A DNA stretch of 64,000 nucleotides, from the NCBI GenBank assembly GCA_963971285.1, contig OZ020265.1:5620270-5684269 (forward strand). The letters are read 5' to 3'. The position numbers were made by a program, and so were the translations under genes. The notes below the pieces were generated by a model. The model was not told the DNA's origin. It did no database searches and saw nothing but the letters and a program-made list of their open reading frames with translations. Origin of the DNA: Astropecten irregularis (Eukaryota > Echinodermata > Asteroidea > Paxillosida > Astropectinidae). Position 1 is the stretch's first letter. Each line of letters opens with the position of its first letter. Shown in pieces: positions 1 through 15,200 of this stretch.

Positions 1-251
1 CACATCCATAATATACAAGAAAAATCATTTTGAAATTTTTTTATAATATTGTAAGGAAATCAGGGCCTACCGACCATTTGATCATAGCTCGATCTTTTTC
101 AAAAGCAAAATGGGAAATGTAATATTAACATGCCAGAGAAGATGTAAATGAATGGAAAAGATCTTCCGAACACAGGGGGGGGGGTATGTTCAGTAGGTTG
201 AGAAAAACAATATAATGATCGTTTTCTTTGCATTTGTGATTGTCTTGACAG

Positions 252-3200
252 CTGATTGTAGCATTAATGGTAACCCTTGTGCAAGTGGAGGATTTTGTAC
301 ATTAGATCCCACGGCTGCTGCTGGCTTCACCTGTACTTGTACACCTGGATACACAGGGGACACATGCGGCACAGGTGAAAATACATATCAATGATATACA
401 AGAAAAATCAATTGGAAAATGTTTTATAATATTGTAAGGAAATCAGAGCCTACCGACCATTTGATCATAGCAGGATCTTTTTCAAAAGCAAAATGGGAAA
501 TGTGATATTAACATGCCAGAGAAGACGTTCAAGAATGGAAAAGAGCTCCCGAACACAGGGGGAGTGGTTTGTTCAGTGGGTTGAGAAAAATAATATAATG
601 ATCGTTTTCTATTTGTGATTGTCTTGACAGCTGATTGTAGCATTAATGGTAACCCTTGTGCAAGTGGAGGATTTTGTACATTAGATCCCACGGCTGCTGC
701 GGGCTTCACCTGTACTTGTACACCTGGATACACAGGGGAAACGTGCGGCACAGGTGAAAATACACATCCATAATATTCAAGAAAAATCATTCTGAAATTG
801 TTTTAAAATATCGTAAGGAAATCAGGGCCTACCGACCATTTGATCATAGCTGGATCTTTTTCAAAAGCTAAATGGGAAATGTGATATTAACTTGCCAAAG
901 AAGATGTACACGAATGGAAAAGAGCTTCCGAACACAGGGGGGGGGGGGGTGTTCAGTAGGTTGAGAAAACAAATAAAATGATCGTTTTCTATTTGTGATT
1001 GTCTTGACAGCTGATTGTAGCATTAATGGTAACCCTTGTGCAAGTGGAGGATTTTGTACATTAGATCCCACGGCTGCTGCGGGCTTCACCTGTACTTGTA
1101 CACCTGGATACACAGGGGACACATGCGGCACAGGTGAAAATACACATCCATAATATACAAGAAAAATCATTTTGAAATTGTTTTATAATATTGTAAGGAA
1201 ATCAGGGCCTACCGACCATTTGATCATAGCTCGATCTTTTTCAAAAGCAAAATGGGAAATGTAATATTAACATGCCAGAGAAGATGTAAATGAATGGAAA
1301 AGAGCTTCCGAACACAGGGGGGGGGGTATGTTCAGTAGGTTGAGAAAAACAATATAATGATCGTTTTCTTTGCATTTGTGATTGTCTTGACAGCTGATTG
1401 TAGCATTAATGGTAACCCTTGTGCAAGTGGAGGATTTTGTACATTAGATCCCACGGCTGCTGCTGGCTTCACCTGTACTTGTACACCTGGATACACAGGG
1501 GACACATGCGGCACAGGTGAAAATACATATCAATGATATACAAGAAAAATCAATTGGAAAATGTTTTATAATATTGTAAGGAAATCAGAGCCTACCGACC
1601 ATTTGATCATAGCAGGATCTTTTTCAAAAGCAAAATGGGAAATGTGATATTAACATGCCAGAGAAGACGTTCAAGAATGGAAAAGAGCTCCCGAACACAG
1701 GGGGAGTGGTTTGTTCAGTGGGTTGAGAAAAATAATATAATGATCGTTTTCTATTTGTGATTGTCTTGACAGCTGATTGTAGCATTAATGGTAACCCTTG
1801 TGCAAGTGGAGGATTTTGTACATTAGATCCCACGGCTGCTGCGGGCTTCACCTGTACTTGTACACCTGGATACACAGGGGAAACGTGCGGCACAGGTGAA
1901 AATACACATCCATAATATTCAAGAAAAATCATTCTGAAATTGTTTTAAAATATCGTAAGGAAATCAGGGCCTACCGACCATTTGATCATAGCTGGATCTT
2001 TTTCAAAAGCTAAATGGGAAATGTGATATTAACTTGCCAGAGAAGATGTACACGAATGGAAAAGAGCTTCCGAACACAGGGGGGGGGGGGTGTTCAGTAG
2101 GTTGAGAAAACAAATAAAATGATCGTTTTCTATTTGTGATTGTCTTGACAGCTGATTGTAGCATTAATGGTAACCCTTGTGCAAGTGGAGGATTTTGTAC
2201 ATTAGATCCCACGGCTGCTGCGGGCTTCACCTGTACTTGTACACCTGGATACACAGGGGACACATGCGGCACAGGTGAAAATACACATCCATAATATACA
2301 AGAAAAATCATTTTGAAATTTTTTTATAATATTGTAAGGAAATCAGGGCCTACCGACCATTTGATCATAGCTCGATCTTTTTCAAAAGCAAAATGGGAAA
2401 TGTAATATTAACATGCCAGAGAAATGTAATATTAACATGCCAGAGAAGATGTAAATGAATGGAAAAGAGCTTCCGAACACAGGGGGGGGGGGGGGTATGT
2501 TCAGTAGGTTGAGAAAAACAATATAATGATCGTTTTCTTTGCATTTGTGATTGTCTTGACAGCTGATTGTAGCATTAATGGTAACCCTTGTGCAAGTGGA
2601 GGATTTTGTACATTAGATCCCACGGCTGCTGCTGGCTTCACCTGTACTTGTACACCTGGATACACAGGGGACACATGCGGCACAGGTGAAAATACATATC
2701 AATGATATACAAGAAAAATCAATTGGAAAATGTTTTATAATATTGTAAGGAAATCAGAGCCTACCGACCATTTGATCATAGCAGGATCTTTTTCAAAAGC
2801 AAAATGGGAAATGTGATATTAACATGCCAGAGAAGACGTTCAAGAATGGAAAAGAGCTCCCGAACACAGGGGGGAGTGGTTTGTTCAGTGGGTTGAGAAA
2901 AATAATATAATGATCGTTTTCTATTTGTGATTGTCTTGACAGCTGATTGTAGCATTAATGGTAACCCTTGTGCAAGTGGAGGATTTTGTACATTAGATCC
3001 CACGGCTGCTGCGGGCTTCACCTGTACTTGTACACCTGGATACACAGGGGAAACGTGCGGCACAGGTGAAAATACACATCCATAATATTCAAGAAAAATC
3101 ATTCTGAAATTGTTTTAAAATATCGTAAGGAAATCAGGGCCTACCGACCATTTGATCATAGCTGGATCTTTTTCAAAAGCTAAATGGGAAATGTGATATT

Positions 3201-6200
3201 AACTTGCCAGAGAAGATGTACACGAATGGAAAAGAGCTTCCGAACACAGGGGGGGGGGGGGGGGGAGGGGTGTTCAGTAGGTTGAGAAAACAAATAAAAT
3301 GATCGTTTTCTATTTGTGATTGTCTTGACAGCTGATTGTAGCATTAATGGTAACCCTTGTGCAAGTGGAGGATTTTGTACATTAGATCCCACGGCTGCTG
3401 CGGGCTTCACCTGTACTTGTACACCTGGATACACAGGGGACACATGCGGCACAGGTGAAAATACACATCCATAATATACAAGAAAAATCATTTTGAATTT
3501 TTTTTATAATATTGTAAGGAAATCAGGGCCTACCGACCATTTGATCATAGCTCGATCTTTTTCAAAAGCAAAATGGGAAATGTAATATTAACATGCCAGA
3601 GAAGATGTAAATGAATGGAAAAGAGCTTCCGAACACAGGGGGGGGGGGGGGTATGTTCAGTAGGTTGAGAAAAACAATATAATGATCGTTTTCTTTGCAT
3701 TTGTGATTGTCTTGACAGCTGATTGTAGCATTAATGGTAACCCTTGTGCAAGTGGAGGATTTTGTACATTAGATCCCACGGCTGCTGCTGGCTTCACCTG
3801 TACTTGTACACCTGGATACACAGGGGACACATGCGGCACAGGTGAAAATACATATCAATGATATACAAGAAAAATCAATTGGAAAATGTTTTATAATATT
3901 GTAAGGAAATCAGAGCCTACCGACCATTTGATCATAGCAGGATCTTTTTCAAAAGCAAAATGGGAAATGTGATATTAACATGCCAGAGAAGATGTAAATG
4001 AATGGAAAAGAGCTTCCGAACACAGGGGGGGGGGGGGTATGTTCAGTAGGTTGAGAAAAACAATATAATGATCGTTTTCTTTGCATTTGTGATTGTCTTG
4101 ACAGCTGATTGTAGCATTAATGGTAACCCTTGTGCAAGTGGAGGATTTTGTACATTAGATCCCACGGCTGCTGCTGGCTTCACCTGTACTTGTACACCTG
4201 GATACACAGGGGACACATGCGGCACAGGTGAAAATACATATCAATGATATACAAGAAAAATCAATTGGAAAATGTTTTATAATATTGTAAGGAAATCAGA
4301 GCCTACCGACCATTTGATCATAGCAGGATCTTTTTCAAAAGCAAAATGGGAAATGTGATATTAACATGCCAGAGAAGACGTTCAAGAATGGAAAAGAGCT
4401 CCCGAACACAGGGGGAGTGGTTTGTTCAGTGGGTTGAGAAAAATAATATAATGATCGTTTTCTATTTGTGATTGTCTTGACAGCTGATTGTAGCATTAAT
4501 GGTAACCCTTGTGCAAGTGGAGGATTTTGTACATTAGATCCCACGGCTGCTGCGGGCTTCACCTGTACTTGTACACCTGGATACACAGGGGAAACTTGCG
4601 GCACAGGTGAAAATACACATCCATAATATTCAAGAAAAATCATTCTGAAATTGTTTTAAAATATCGTAAGGAAATCAGGGCCTACCGACCATTTGATCAT
4701 AGCTGGATCTTTTTCAAAAGCTAAATGGGAAATGTGATATTAACTTGCCAGAGAAGATGTACACGAATGGAAAAGAGCTTCCGAACACAGGGGGGGGGGG
4801 GGGGGTGTTCAGTAGGTTGAGAAAACAAATATAATGATCGTTTTCTATTTGTGATTGTCTTGACAGCTGATTGTAGCATAAATGGTAACCCTTGTGCAAG
4901 TGGAGGATTTTGTACATTAGATCCCACGGCTGCTGCGGGCTTCACCTGTACTTGTAAACCGGGATACACAGGGGACACATGCGGCACAGGTGAAAATACA
5001 CATCCATAATATTCAAGAAAAATCATTCTGAAATTGTTTTAAAATATCGTAAGGAAATCAGGGCCTACCGACCATTTGATCATAGCTGGATCTTTTTCAA
5101 AAGCTAAATGGGAAATGTGATATTAACTTGCCAGAGAAGATGTACACGAATGGAAAAGAGCTTCCGAACACAGGGGGGGGGGGGGGGTGTTCAGTAGGTT
5201 GAGAAAACAAATAAAATGATCGTTTTCTATTTGTGATTGTCTTGACAGCTGATTGTAGCATTAATGGTAACCCTTGTGCAAGTGGAGGATTTTGTACATT
5301 AGATCTCACGGCTGCTGCGGGCTTCACCTGTACTTGTACACCTGGATACACAGGGGACACATGCGGCACAGGTGAAAATACACATCCATAATATACAAGA
5401 AAAATCATTTTGAATTTTTTTTATAATATTGTAAGGAAATCAGGGCCTACCGACCATTTGATCATAGCTCGATCTTTTTCAAAAGCAAAATGGGAAATGT
5501 AATATTAACATGCCAGAGAAGATGTAAATGAATGGAAAAGAGCTTCCGAACACAGGGGGGGGGGGGTATGTTCAGTAGGTTGAGAAAAACAATATAATGA
5601 TCGTTTTCTTTGCATTTGTGATTGTCTTGACAGCTGATTGTAGCATTAATGGTAACCCTTGTGCAAGTGGAGGATTTTGTACATTAGATCCCACGGCTGC
5701 TGCTGGCTTCACCTGTACTTGTACACCTGGATACACAGGGGACACATGCGGCACAGGTGAAAATACATATCAATGATATACAAGAAAAATCAATTGGAAA
5801 ATGTTTTATAATATTGTAAGGAAATCAGAGCCTACCGACCATTTGATCATAGCAGGATCTTTTTCAAAAGCAAAATGGGAAATGTGATATTAACATGCCA
5901 GAGAAGACGTTCAAGAATGGAAAAGAGCTCCCGAACACAGGGGGAGGGGTTTGTTCAGTGGGTTGAGAAAAATAATATAATGATCGTTTTCTATTTGTGA
6001 TTGTCTTGACAGCTGATTGTAGCATTAATGGTAACCCTTGTGCAAGTGGAGGATTTTGTACATTAGATCCCACGGCTGCTGCGGGCTTCACCTGTACTTG
6101 TACACCTGGATACACAGGGGAAACGTGCGGCACAGGTGAAAATACACATCCATAATATTCAAGAAAAATCATTCTGAAATTGTTTTAAAATATCGTAAGG

Positions 6201-9200
6201 AAATCAGGGCCTACCGACCATTTGATCATAGCTGGATCTTTTTCAAAAGCTAAATGGGAAATGTGATATTAACTTGCCAGAGAAGATGTACACGAATGGA
6301 AAAGAGCTTCCGAACACAGGGGGGGGGGGGGGGGGGTGTTCAGTAGGTTGAGAAAACAAATATAATGATCGTTTTCTATTTGTGATTGTCTTGACAGCTG
6401 ATTGTAGCATAAATGGTAACCCTTGTGCAAGTGGAGGATTTTGTACATTAGATCCCACGGCTGCTGCGGGCTTCACCTGTACTTGTACACCTGGATACAC
6501 AGGGGACACATGCGGCACAGGTGAAAATACACATCCATAATATTCAAGAAAAATCATTCTGAAATTGTTTTAAAATATCGTAAGGAAATCAAGGCCTACC
6601 GACCATTTGATCATAGCTGGATCTTTTTCAAAAGCTAAATGGGAAATGTGATATTAACTTGCCAGAGAAGATGTACACGAATGGAAAAGAGCTTCCGAAC
6701 ACAGGGGGGGGGGGTGTTCAGTAGGTTGAGAAAACAAATAAAATGATCGTTTTCTATTTGTGATTGTCTTGACAGCTGATTGTAGCATTAATGGTAACCC
6801 TTGTGCAAGTGGAGGTTTTTGTACATTAGATCCCACGGCTGCTGCGGGCTTCACCTGTACTTGTACACCTGGATACACAGGGGACACATGCGGCACAGGT
6901 GAAAATACACATCCATAATATACAAGAAAAATCATTTTGAAATTTTTTTATAATATTGTAAGGAAATCAGGGCCTACCGACCATTTGATCATAGCTCGAT
7001 CTTTTTCAAAAGCAAAATGGGAAATGTAATATTAACATGCCAGAGAAGATGTAAATGAATGGAAAAGAGCTTCCGAACACAGGGGGGGGGGGGGGTATGT
7101 TCAGTAGGTTGAGAAAAACAATATAATGATCGTTTTCTTTGCATTTGTGATTGTCTTGACAGCTGATTGTAGCATTAATGGTAACCCTTGTCCAAGTGGA
7201 GGATTTTGTACATTAGATCCCACGGCTGCTGCTGGCTTCACCTGTACTTGTACACCTGGATACACAGGGGACACATGCGGCACAGGTGAAAATACATATC
7301 AATGATATACAAGAAAAATCAATTGGAAAATGTTTTATAATATTGTAAGGAAATCAGAGCCTACCGACCATTTGATCATAGCTGGATCTTTTTCAAAAGC
7401 TAAATGGGAAATGTGATATTAACTTGCCAGAGAAGATGCACACGAATGGAAAAGAGCTTCCAAACACAGGGGGGGGGGGGGTGTTCAGTAGGTTGAGAAA
7501 ACAAATAAAATGATCGTTTTCTATTTGTGATTGTCTTGACAGCTGATTGTAGCATTAATGGTAACCCTTGTGCAAGTGGAGGATTGTGTACATTAGATCC
7601 CACGGCTGCTGCGGGCTTCACCTGTACTTGTACACCTGGATACACAGGGGAAACGTGCGGCACAGGTGAAAATACACATCCATAATATTCAAGAAAAATC
7701 ATTCTGAAATTGTTTTAAAATATCGTAAGGAAATCAAGGCCTACCGACCATTTGATCATAGCTGGATCTTTTTCAAAAGCTAAATGGGAAATGTGATATT
7801 AACTTGCCAGAGAAGATGTACACGAATGGAAAAGAGCTTCCGAACACAGGGGGGGGGGGGGGGGGTGTTCAGTAGGTTGAGAAAACAAATAAAATGATCG
7901 TTTTCTATTTGTGATTGTCTTGACAGCTGATTGTAGCATTAATGGTAACCCTTGTGCAAGTGGAGGATTTTGTACATTAGATCCCACGGCTGCTGCTGGC
8001 TTCACCTGTACTTGTACACCTGGATACACAGGGGACACATGCGGCACAGGTGAAAATACATATTAATGATATACAAGAAAAATCATTTGGAAAATGTTTT
8101 ATAATATTGTAAGGAAATCAGGACCTACCGACCATTTGGTCATAGCAGGATCTTATTCAAAAGCTAAATGGGAAATGTGATATTAACTTGCCAGAGAAGA
8201 TGTACGCGAATGGAAAAGAGCTTCCGAACACAGGGGGGGGGGGTGTTCAGTAGGTTGAGAAAACAAATATAATGATCGTTTTCTATTTGTGATTGTCTTG
8301 ACAGCTGATTGTAGCATTAATGGTAACCCTTGTGCAAGTGGAGGATTTTGTACATTAGATCCCACGGCTGCTGCGGGCTTCACCTGTACTTGTACACCTG
8401 GATACACAGGGGACACATGCGGCACAGGTGAAAATACACATCCATAATATACAAAAAAAATCTTTTTGAAAATGTTTTATAATATTGTAAGGAAATCAGG
8501 GCCTACCGACCATTTGATAATAGCAGGATCTTTTTTCAAAAGCAAAATGGGAAATGTGATATTAACATGCCAGAGAAGATGTACATGAATGGAAAAGAGC
8601 TCCCGAACACAGGGGGAGGGTTATGTTCAGTAGGTTGAGAAAAATAATATAATGATCGTTTTCTTTGTATTTGTGATTGTCTTGACAGCTGATTGTAGCA
8701 TTAATGGTAACCCTTGTGCAAGTGGAGGATTTTGTACATTAGATCCCACGGCTGCTGCTGGCTTCACCTGTACTTGTACACCTGGATACACAGGGGACAC
8801 ATGCGGCACAGGTGAAAATACATATTAATGATATACAAGAAAAATCATTTGGAAAATGTTTTATAATATTGTAAGGAAATCAGGGCCTACCGACCATTTG
8901 ATCATAGCAGGATCTTTTTCAAAAGCTAAATGGGAAATGTGATATTAACTTGCCAGAGAAGACGTTCAAGAATGGAAAAGAGCTCCCGAACACAGGGGGA
9001 GGGGTTTGTTCAGTAGGTTTAGAAAAAAAATATAATGATCGTTTTCTTTGTATTTGTGATTGTCTTGACAGCTGATTGTAGCATTAATGGTAACCCTTGT
9101 GCAAGTGGAGGATTTTGTACATTAGATCCCACGGCTGCTGCGGGCTTCACCTGTACTTGTACACCTGGATACACAGGGGACACATGCGGCACAGGTGAAA

Positions 9201-12200
9201 ATACACATCCATAATATACAAAAAAAATCATTTGGAAATTGTTTTAAAATATCGTAAGGAAATCAGGGCCTACCGACCATTTGATCATAGCTGGATCTTT
9301 TTCAAAAGCTAAATGGGAAATGTGATATTAACTTGCCAGAGAAGATGTACACGAATGGAAAAGAGCCTCCGAACACAGGGGGGGGGGGGGGTGTTCAGTA
9401 GGTTGAGAAAACAAATAAAATGATCGTTTTCTATGTGTGATTGTCTTGACAGCTGATTGTAGCATTAATGGTAACCCTTGTGCAAGTGGAGGATTTTGTA
9501 CATTAGATCCCACGGCTGCTGCGGGCTTCACCTGTACTTGTACACCTGGATACACAGGGGACACATGCGGCACAGGTGAAAATACACATCCATAATATAC
9601 AAGAAAAATCATTTTGAATTTTGTTTATAATATTGTAAGGAAATCAGGGCCTACCGACCATTTGATCATAGCTCGATCTTTTTCAAAAGCAAAATGGGAA
9701 ATGTAATATTAACATGCCAGAGAAGATGTAAATGAATGGAAAAGAGCTTCCGAACACAGGGGGGGGGGGGTATGTTCAGTAGGTTGAGAAAAACAATATA
9801 ATGATCGTTTTCTTTGCATTTGTGATTGTCTTGACAGCTGATTGTAGCATTAATGGTAACCCTTGTGCAAGTGGAGGATTTTGTACATTAGATCCCACGG
9901 CTGCTGCTGGCTTCACCTGTACTTGTACACCTGGATACACAGGGGACACATGCGGCACAGGTGAAAATACATATCAATGATATACAAGAAAAATCAATTG
10001 GAAAATGTTTTATAATATTGTAAGGAAATCAGGGCCTACCGACCATTTGATCATAGCAGGATCTTTTTCAAAAGCAAAATGGGAAATGTGATATTAACAT
10101 GCCAGAGAAGATGTTCAAGAATGGAAAAGAGCTCCCGAACACAGGGGGAGGGGTTTGTTCAGTGGGTTGAGAAAAATAATATAATGATCGTTTTCTATTT
10201 GTGATTGTCTTGACAGCTGATTGTAGCATTAATGGTAACCCTTGTGCAAGTGGAGGATTTTGTACATTAGATCCCACGGCTGCTGCGGGCTTCACCTGTA
10301 CTTGTACACCTGGATACACAGGGGACACGTGCGGCACAGGTGAAAATACACATCCATAATATTCAAGAAAAATCATTCTGAAATTGTTTTAAAATATTGT
10401 AAGGAAATTAGGACCTACCGACCATTTGATCATAGCAGGACCTTTTTCAGAAGCTAAATGGGAAATGTGATATTTACTCGCCAGAGAAGATGTACACGAA
10501 TGGAAAAGAGCTTCCGAACACAGGGGGGGGGGGGGGTGTTCAGTAGGTTGAGAAAACAAATATAATGATCGTTTTCTATTTGTGATTGTCTTGACAGCTG
10601 ATTGTAGCATAAATGGTAACCCTTGTGCAAGTGGAGGATTTTGTACATTAGATCCCACGGCTGCTGCGGGCTTCACCTGTACTTGTACACCTGGATACAC
10701 AGGGGACACATGCGGCACAGGTGAAAATACACATCCATAATATTCAAGAAAAATCATTCTGAAATTGTTTTAAAATATCGTAAGGAAATCAGGGCCTACC
10801 GACCATTTGATCATAGCTGGATCTTTTTCAAAAGCTAAATGGGAAATGTGATATTAACTTGCCAGAGAAGATGTACACGAATGGAAAAGAGCTTCCGAAC
10901 ACAGGGGGGGGGGTGTTCAGTAGGTTGAGAAAACAAATAAAATGATCGTTTTCTATTTGTGATTGTCTTGACAGCTGATTGTAGCATTAATGGTAACCCT
11001 TGTGCAAGTGGAGGATTTTGTACATTAGATCCCACGGCTGCTGCGGGCTTCACCTGTACTTGTACACCTGGATACACAGGGGACACATGCGGCACAGGTG
11101 AAAATACACATCCATAATATACAAGAAAAATCATTTTGAATTTTTTTTATAATATTGTAAGGAAATCAGGGCCTACCGACCATTTGATCATAGCTCGATC
11201 TTTTTCAAAAGCAAAATGGGAAATGTAAAATTAACATGCCAGAGAAGATGTAAATGAATGGAAAAGAGCTTCCGAACACAGGGGGGGGGGTATGTTCAGT
11301 AGGTTGAGAAAAACAATATAATGATCGTTTTCTTTGCATTTGTGATTGTCTTGACAGCTGATTGTAGCATTAATGGTAACCCTTGTGCAAGTGGAGGATT
11401 TTGTACATTAGATCCCACGGCTGCTGCTGGCTTCACCTGTACTTGTACACCTGGATACACAGGGGACACATGCGGCACAGGTGAAAATACATATCAATGA
11501 TATACAAGAAAAATCAATTGGAAAATGTTTTATAATATTGTAAGGAAATCAGAGCCTACCGACCATTTGATCATAGCAGGATCTTTTTCAAAAGCAAAAT
11601 GGGAAATGTGATATTAACATGCCAGAGAAGACGTTCAAGAATGGAAAAGAGCTCCCGAACACAGGGGGAGGGGTTTGTTCAGTGGGTTGAGAAAAATAAT
11701 ATAATGATCGTTTTCTATTTGTGATTGTCTTGACAGCTGATTGTAGCATTAATGGTAACCCTTGTGCAAGTGGAGGATTTTGTACATTAGATCCCACGGC
11801 TGCTGCGGGCTTCACCTGTACTTGTACACCTGGATACACAGGGGAAACGTGCGGCACAGGTGAAAATACATATCCATAATATTCAAGAAAAATCATTCTG
11901 AAATTGTTTTAAAATATCGTAAGGAAATCAGGGCCTACCGACCATTTGATCATAGCTGGATCTTTTTCAAAAGCTAAATGGGAAATGTGATATTAACTTG
12001 CCAGAGAAGATGTACACGAATGGAAAAGAGCTTCCGAACACAGGGGGGGGGGATGTTCAGTAGGTTGAGAAAACAAATATAATGATCGTTTTCTATTTGT
12101 GATTGTCTTGACAGCTGATTGTAGCATAAATGGTAACCCTTGTGCAAGTGGAGGATTTTGTACATTAGATCCCACGGCTGCTGCGGGCTTCACCTGTACT

Positions 12201-15200
12201 TGTACACCTGGATACACAGGGGACACATGCGGCACAGGTGAAAATACACATCCATAATATTCAAGAAAAATCATTCTGAAATTGTTTTAAAATATCGTAA
12301 GGAAATCAAGGCCTACCGACCATTTGATCATAGCTGGATCTTTTTCAAAAGCTAAATGGGAAATGTGATATTAACTTGCCAGAGAAGATGTACACGAATG
12401 GAAAAGAGCTTCCGAACACAGGGGGGGGGGGGGGTGTTCAGTAGGTTGAGAAAACAAATAAAATGATCGTTTTCTATTTGTGATTGTCTTGACAGCTGAT
12501 TGTAGCATTAATGGTAACCCTTGTGCAAGTGGAGGATTTTGTACATTAGATCCCACGGCTGCTGCGGGCTTCACCTGTACTTGTACACCTGGATACACAG
12601 GGGACACATGCGGCACAGGTGAAAATACACATCCATAATATACAAGAAAAATCATTTTGAAATTTTTTTATAATATTGTAAGGAAATCAGGGCCTACCGA
12701 CCATTTGATCATAGCTCGATCTTTTTCAAAAGCAAAATGGGAAATGTAATATTAACATGCCAGAGAAGATGTAAATGAATGGAAAAGAGCTTCCGAACAC
12801 AGGGGGGGGGGGTATGTTCAGTAGGTTGAGAAAAACAATATAATGATCGTTTTCTTCGCATTTGTGATTGTCTTGACAGCTGATTGTAGCATTAATGGTA
12901 ACCCTTGTGCAAGTGGAGGATTTTGTACATTAGATCCCACGGCTGCTGCTGGCTTCACCTGTACTTGTACACCTGGATACACAGGGGACACATGCGGCAC
13001 AGGTGAAAATACATATCAATGATATACAAGAAAAATCAATTGGAAAATGTTTTATAATATTGTAAGGAAATCAGAGCCTACCGACCATTTGATCATAGCA
13101 GGATCTTTTTCAAAAGCAAAATGGGAAATGTGATATTAACATGCCAGAGAAGACGTTCAAGAATGGAAAAGAGCTCCCGAACACAGGGGGAGTGGTTTGT
13201 TCAGTGGGTTGAGAAAAATAATATAATGATCGTTTTCTATTTGTGATTGTCTTGACAGCTGATTGTAGCATTAATGGTAACCCTTGCGCAAGTGGAGGAT
13301 TTTGTACATTAGATCCCACGGCTGCTGCGGGCTTCACCTGTACTTGTACACCTGGATACACAGGGGAAACGTGCGGCACAGGTGAAAATACACATCCATA
13401 ATATTCAAGAAAAATCATTCTGAAATTGTTTTAAAATATCGTAAGGAAATAAGGGCCTACCGACCATTTGATCATAGCTGGATCTTTTTCAAAAGCTAAA
13501 TGGGAAATGTGATATTAACTTGCCAGAGAAGATGTACACGAATGGAAAAGAGCTTCCGAACACAGGGGGGGGGGGGGGGGTGTTCAGTAGGTTGAGAAAA
13601 CAAATATAATGATCGTTTTCTATTTGTGATTGTCTTGACAGCTGATTGTAGCATTAATGGTAACCCTTGTGCAAGTGGAGGATTTTGTACATTAGATCCC
13701 ACGGCTGCTGATGGCTTCACCTGTACTTGTACACCTGGATACACAGGGGACACATGCGGCACAGGTGAAAATACATATCAATGATATACAAGAAAAATCA
13801 ATTGGAAAATGTTTTATAATATTGTAAGGAAATCAGAGCCTACCGACCATTTGATCATAGCAGGATCTTTTTCAAAAGCTAAATGGGAAATGTGATATTA
13901 ACTTGCCAGAGAAGATGTACACGAATGGAAAAGAGCTTCCGAACACAGGGGGGGGGGGGGGGGGGGTGTTCAGTAGGTTGAGAAAACAAATAAAATGATC
14001 GTTTTCTATTTGTGATTGTCTTAACAGCTGATTGTAGCATTAATGGTAACCCTTGTGCAAGTGGAGGATTTTGTACATTAGATCCCACGGCTGCTGCGGG
14101 CTTCACCTGTACTTGTACACCTGGATACACAGGGGACACATGCGGCACAGGTGAAAATACACATCCATAATATACAAGAAAAATCATTTTGAATTTTTTT
14201 TATAATATTGTAAGGAAATCAGGGCCTACCGACCATTTGATCATAGCTCGATCTTTTTCAAAAGCAAAATGGGAAATGTGATATTAACATGCCAGAGAAG
14301 ACGTTCAAGAATGGAAAAGAGCTCCCGAACACAGGGGGAGGGGTTTGTTCAGTGGGTTGAGAAAAATAATATAATGATCGTTTTCTATTTGTGATTGTCT
14401 TGACAGCTGATTGTAGCATTAATGGTAACCCTTGTGCAAGTGGAGGATTTTGTACATTAGATCCCACGGCTGCTGCGGGCTTCACCTGTACTTGTACACC
14501 TGGATACACAGGGGAAACGTGCGGCACAGGTGAAAATACACATCCATAATATTCAAGAAAAATCATTCTGAAATTGTTTTAAAATATCGTAAGGAAATCA
14601 GGGCCTACCGACCATTTGATCATAGCTGGATCTTTTTCAAAAGCTAAATGGGAAATGTGATATTAACTTGCCAGAGAAGATGTACACGAATGGAAAAGAG
14701 CTTCCGAACACAGGGGGGGGGTGTTCAGTAGGTTGAGAAAACAAATATAATGATCGTTTTCTATTTGTGATTGTCTTGACAGCTGATTGTAGCATAAATG
14801 GTAACCCTTGTGCAAGTGGAGGATTTTGTACATTAGATCCCACGGCTGCTGCGGGCTTCACCTGTACTTGTACACCTGGATACACAGGGGACACATGCGG
14901 CACAGGTGAAAATACACATCCATAATATTCAAGAAAAATCATTCTGAAATTGTTTTAAAATATCGTAAGGAAATCAAGGCCTACCGACCATTTGATCATA
15001 GCTGGATCTTTTTCAAAAGCTAAATGGGAAATGTGATATTAACTTGCCAGAGAAGATGTACACGAATGGAAAAGAGCTTCCGAACACAGGGGGGGGGGGG
15101 GTGTTCAGTAGGTTGAGAAAACAAATAAAATGATCGTTTTCTATTTGTGATTGTCTTGACAGCTGATTGTAGCATTAATGGTAACCCTTGTGCAAGTGGA

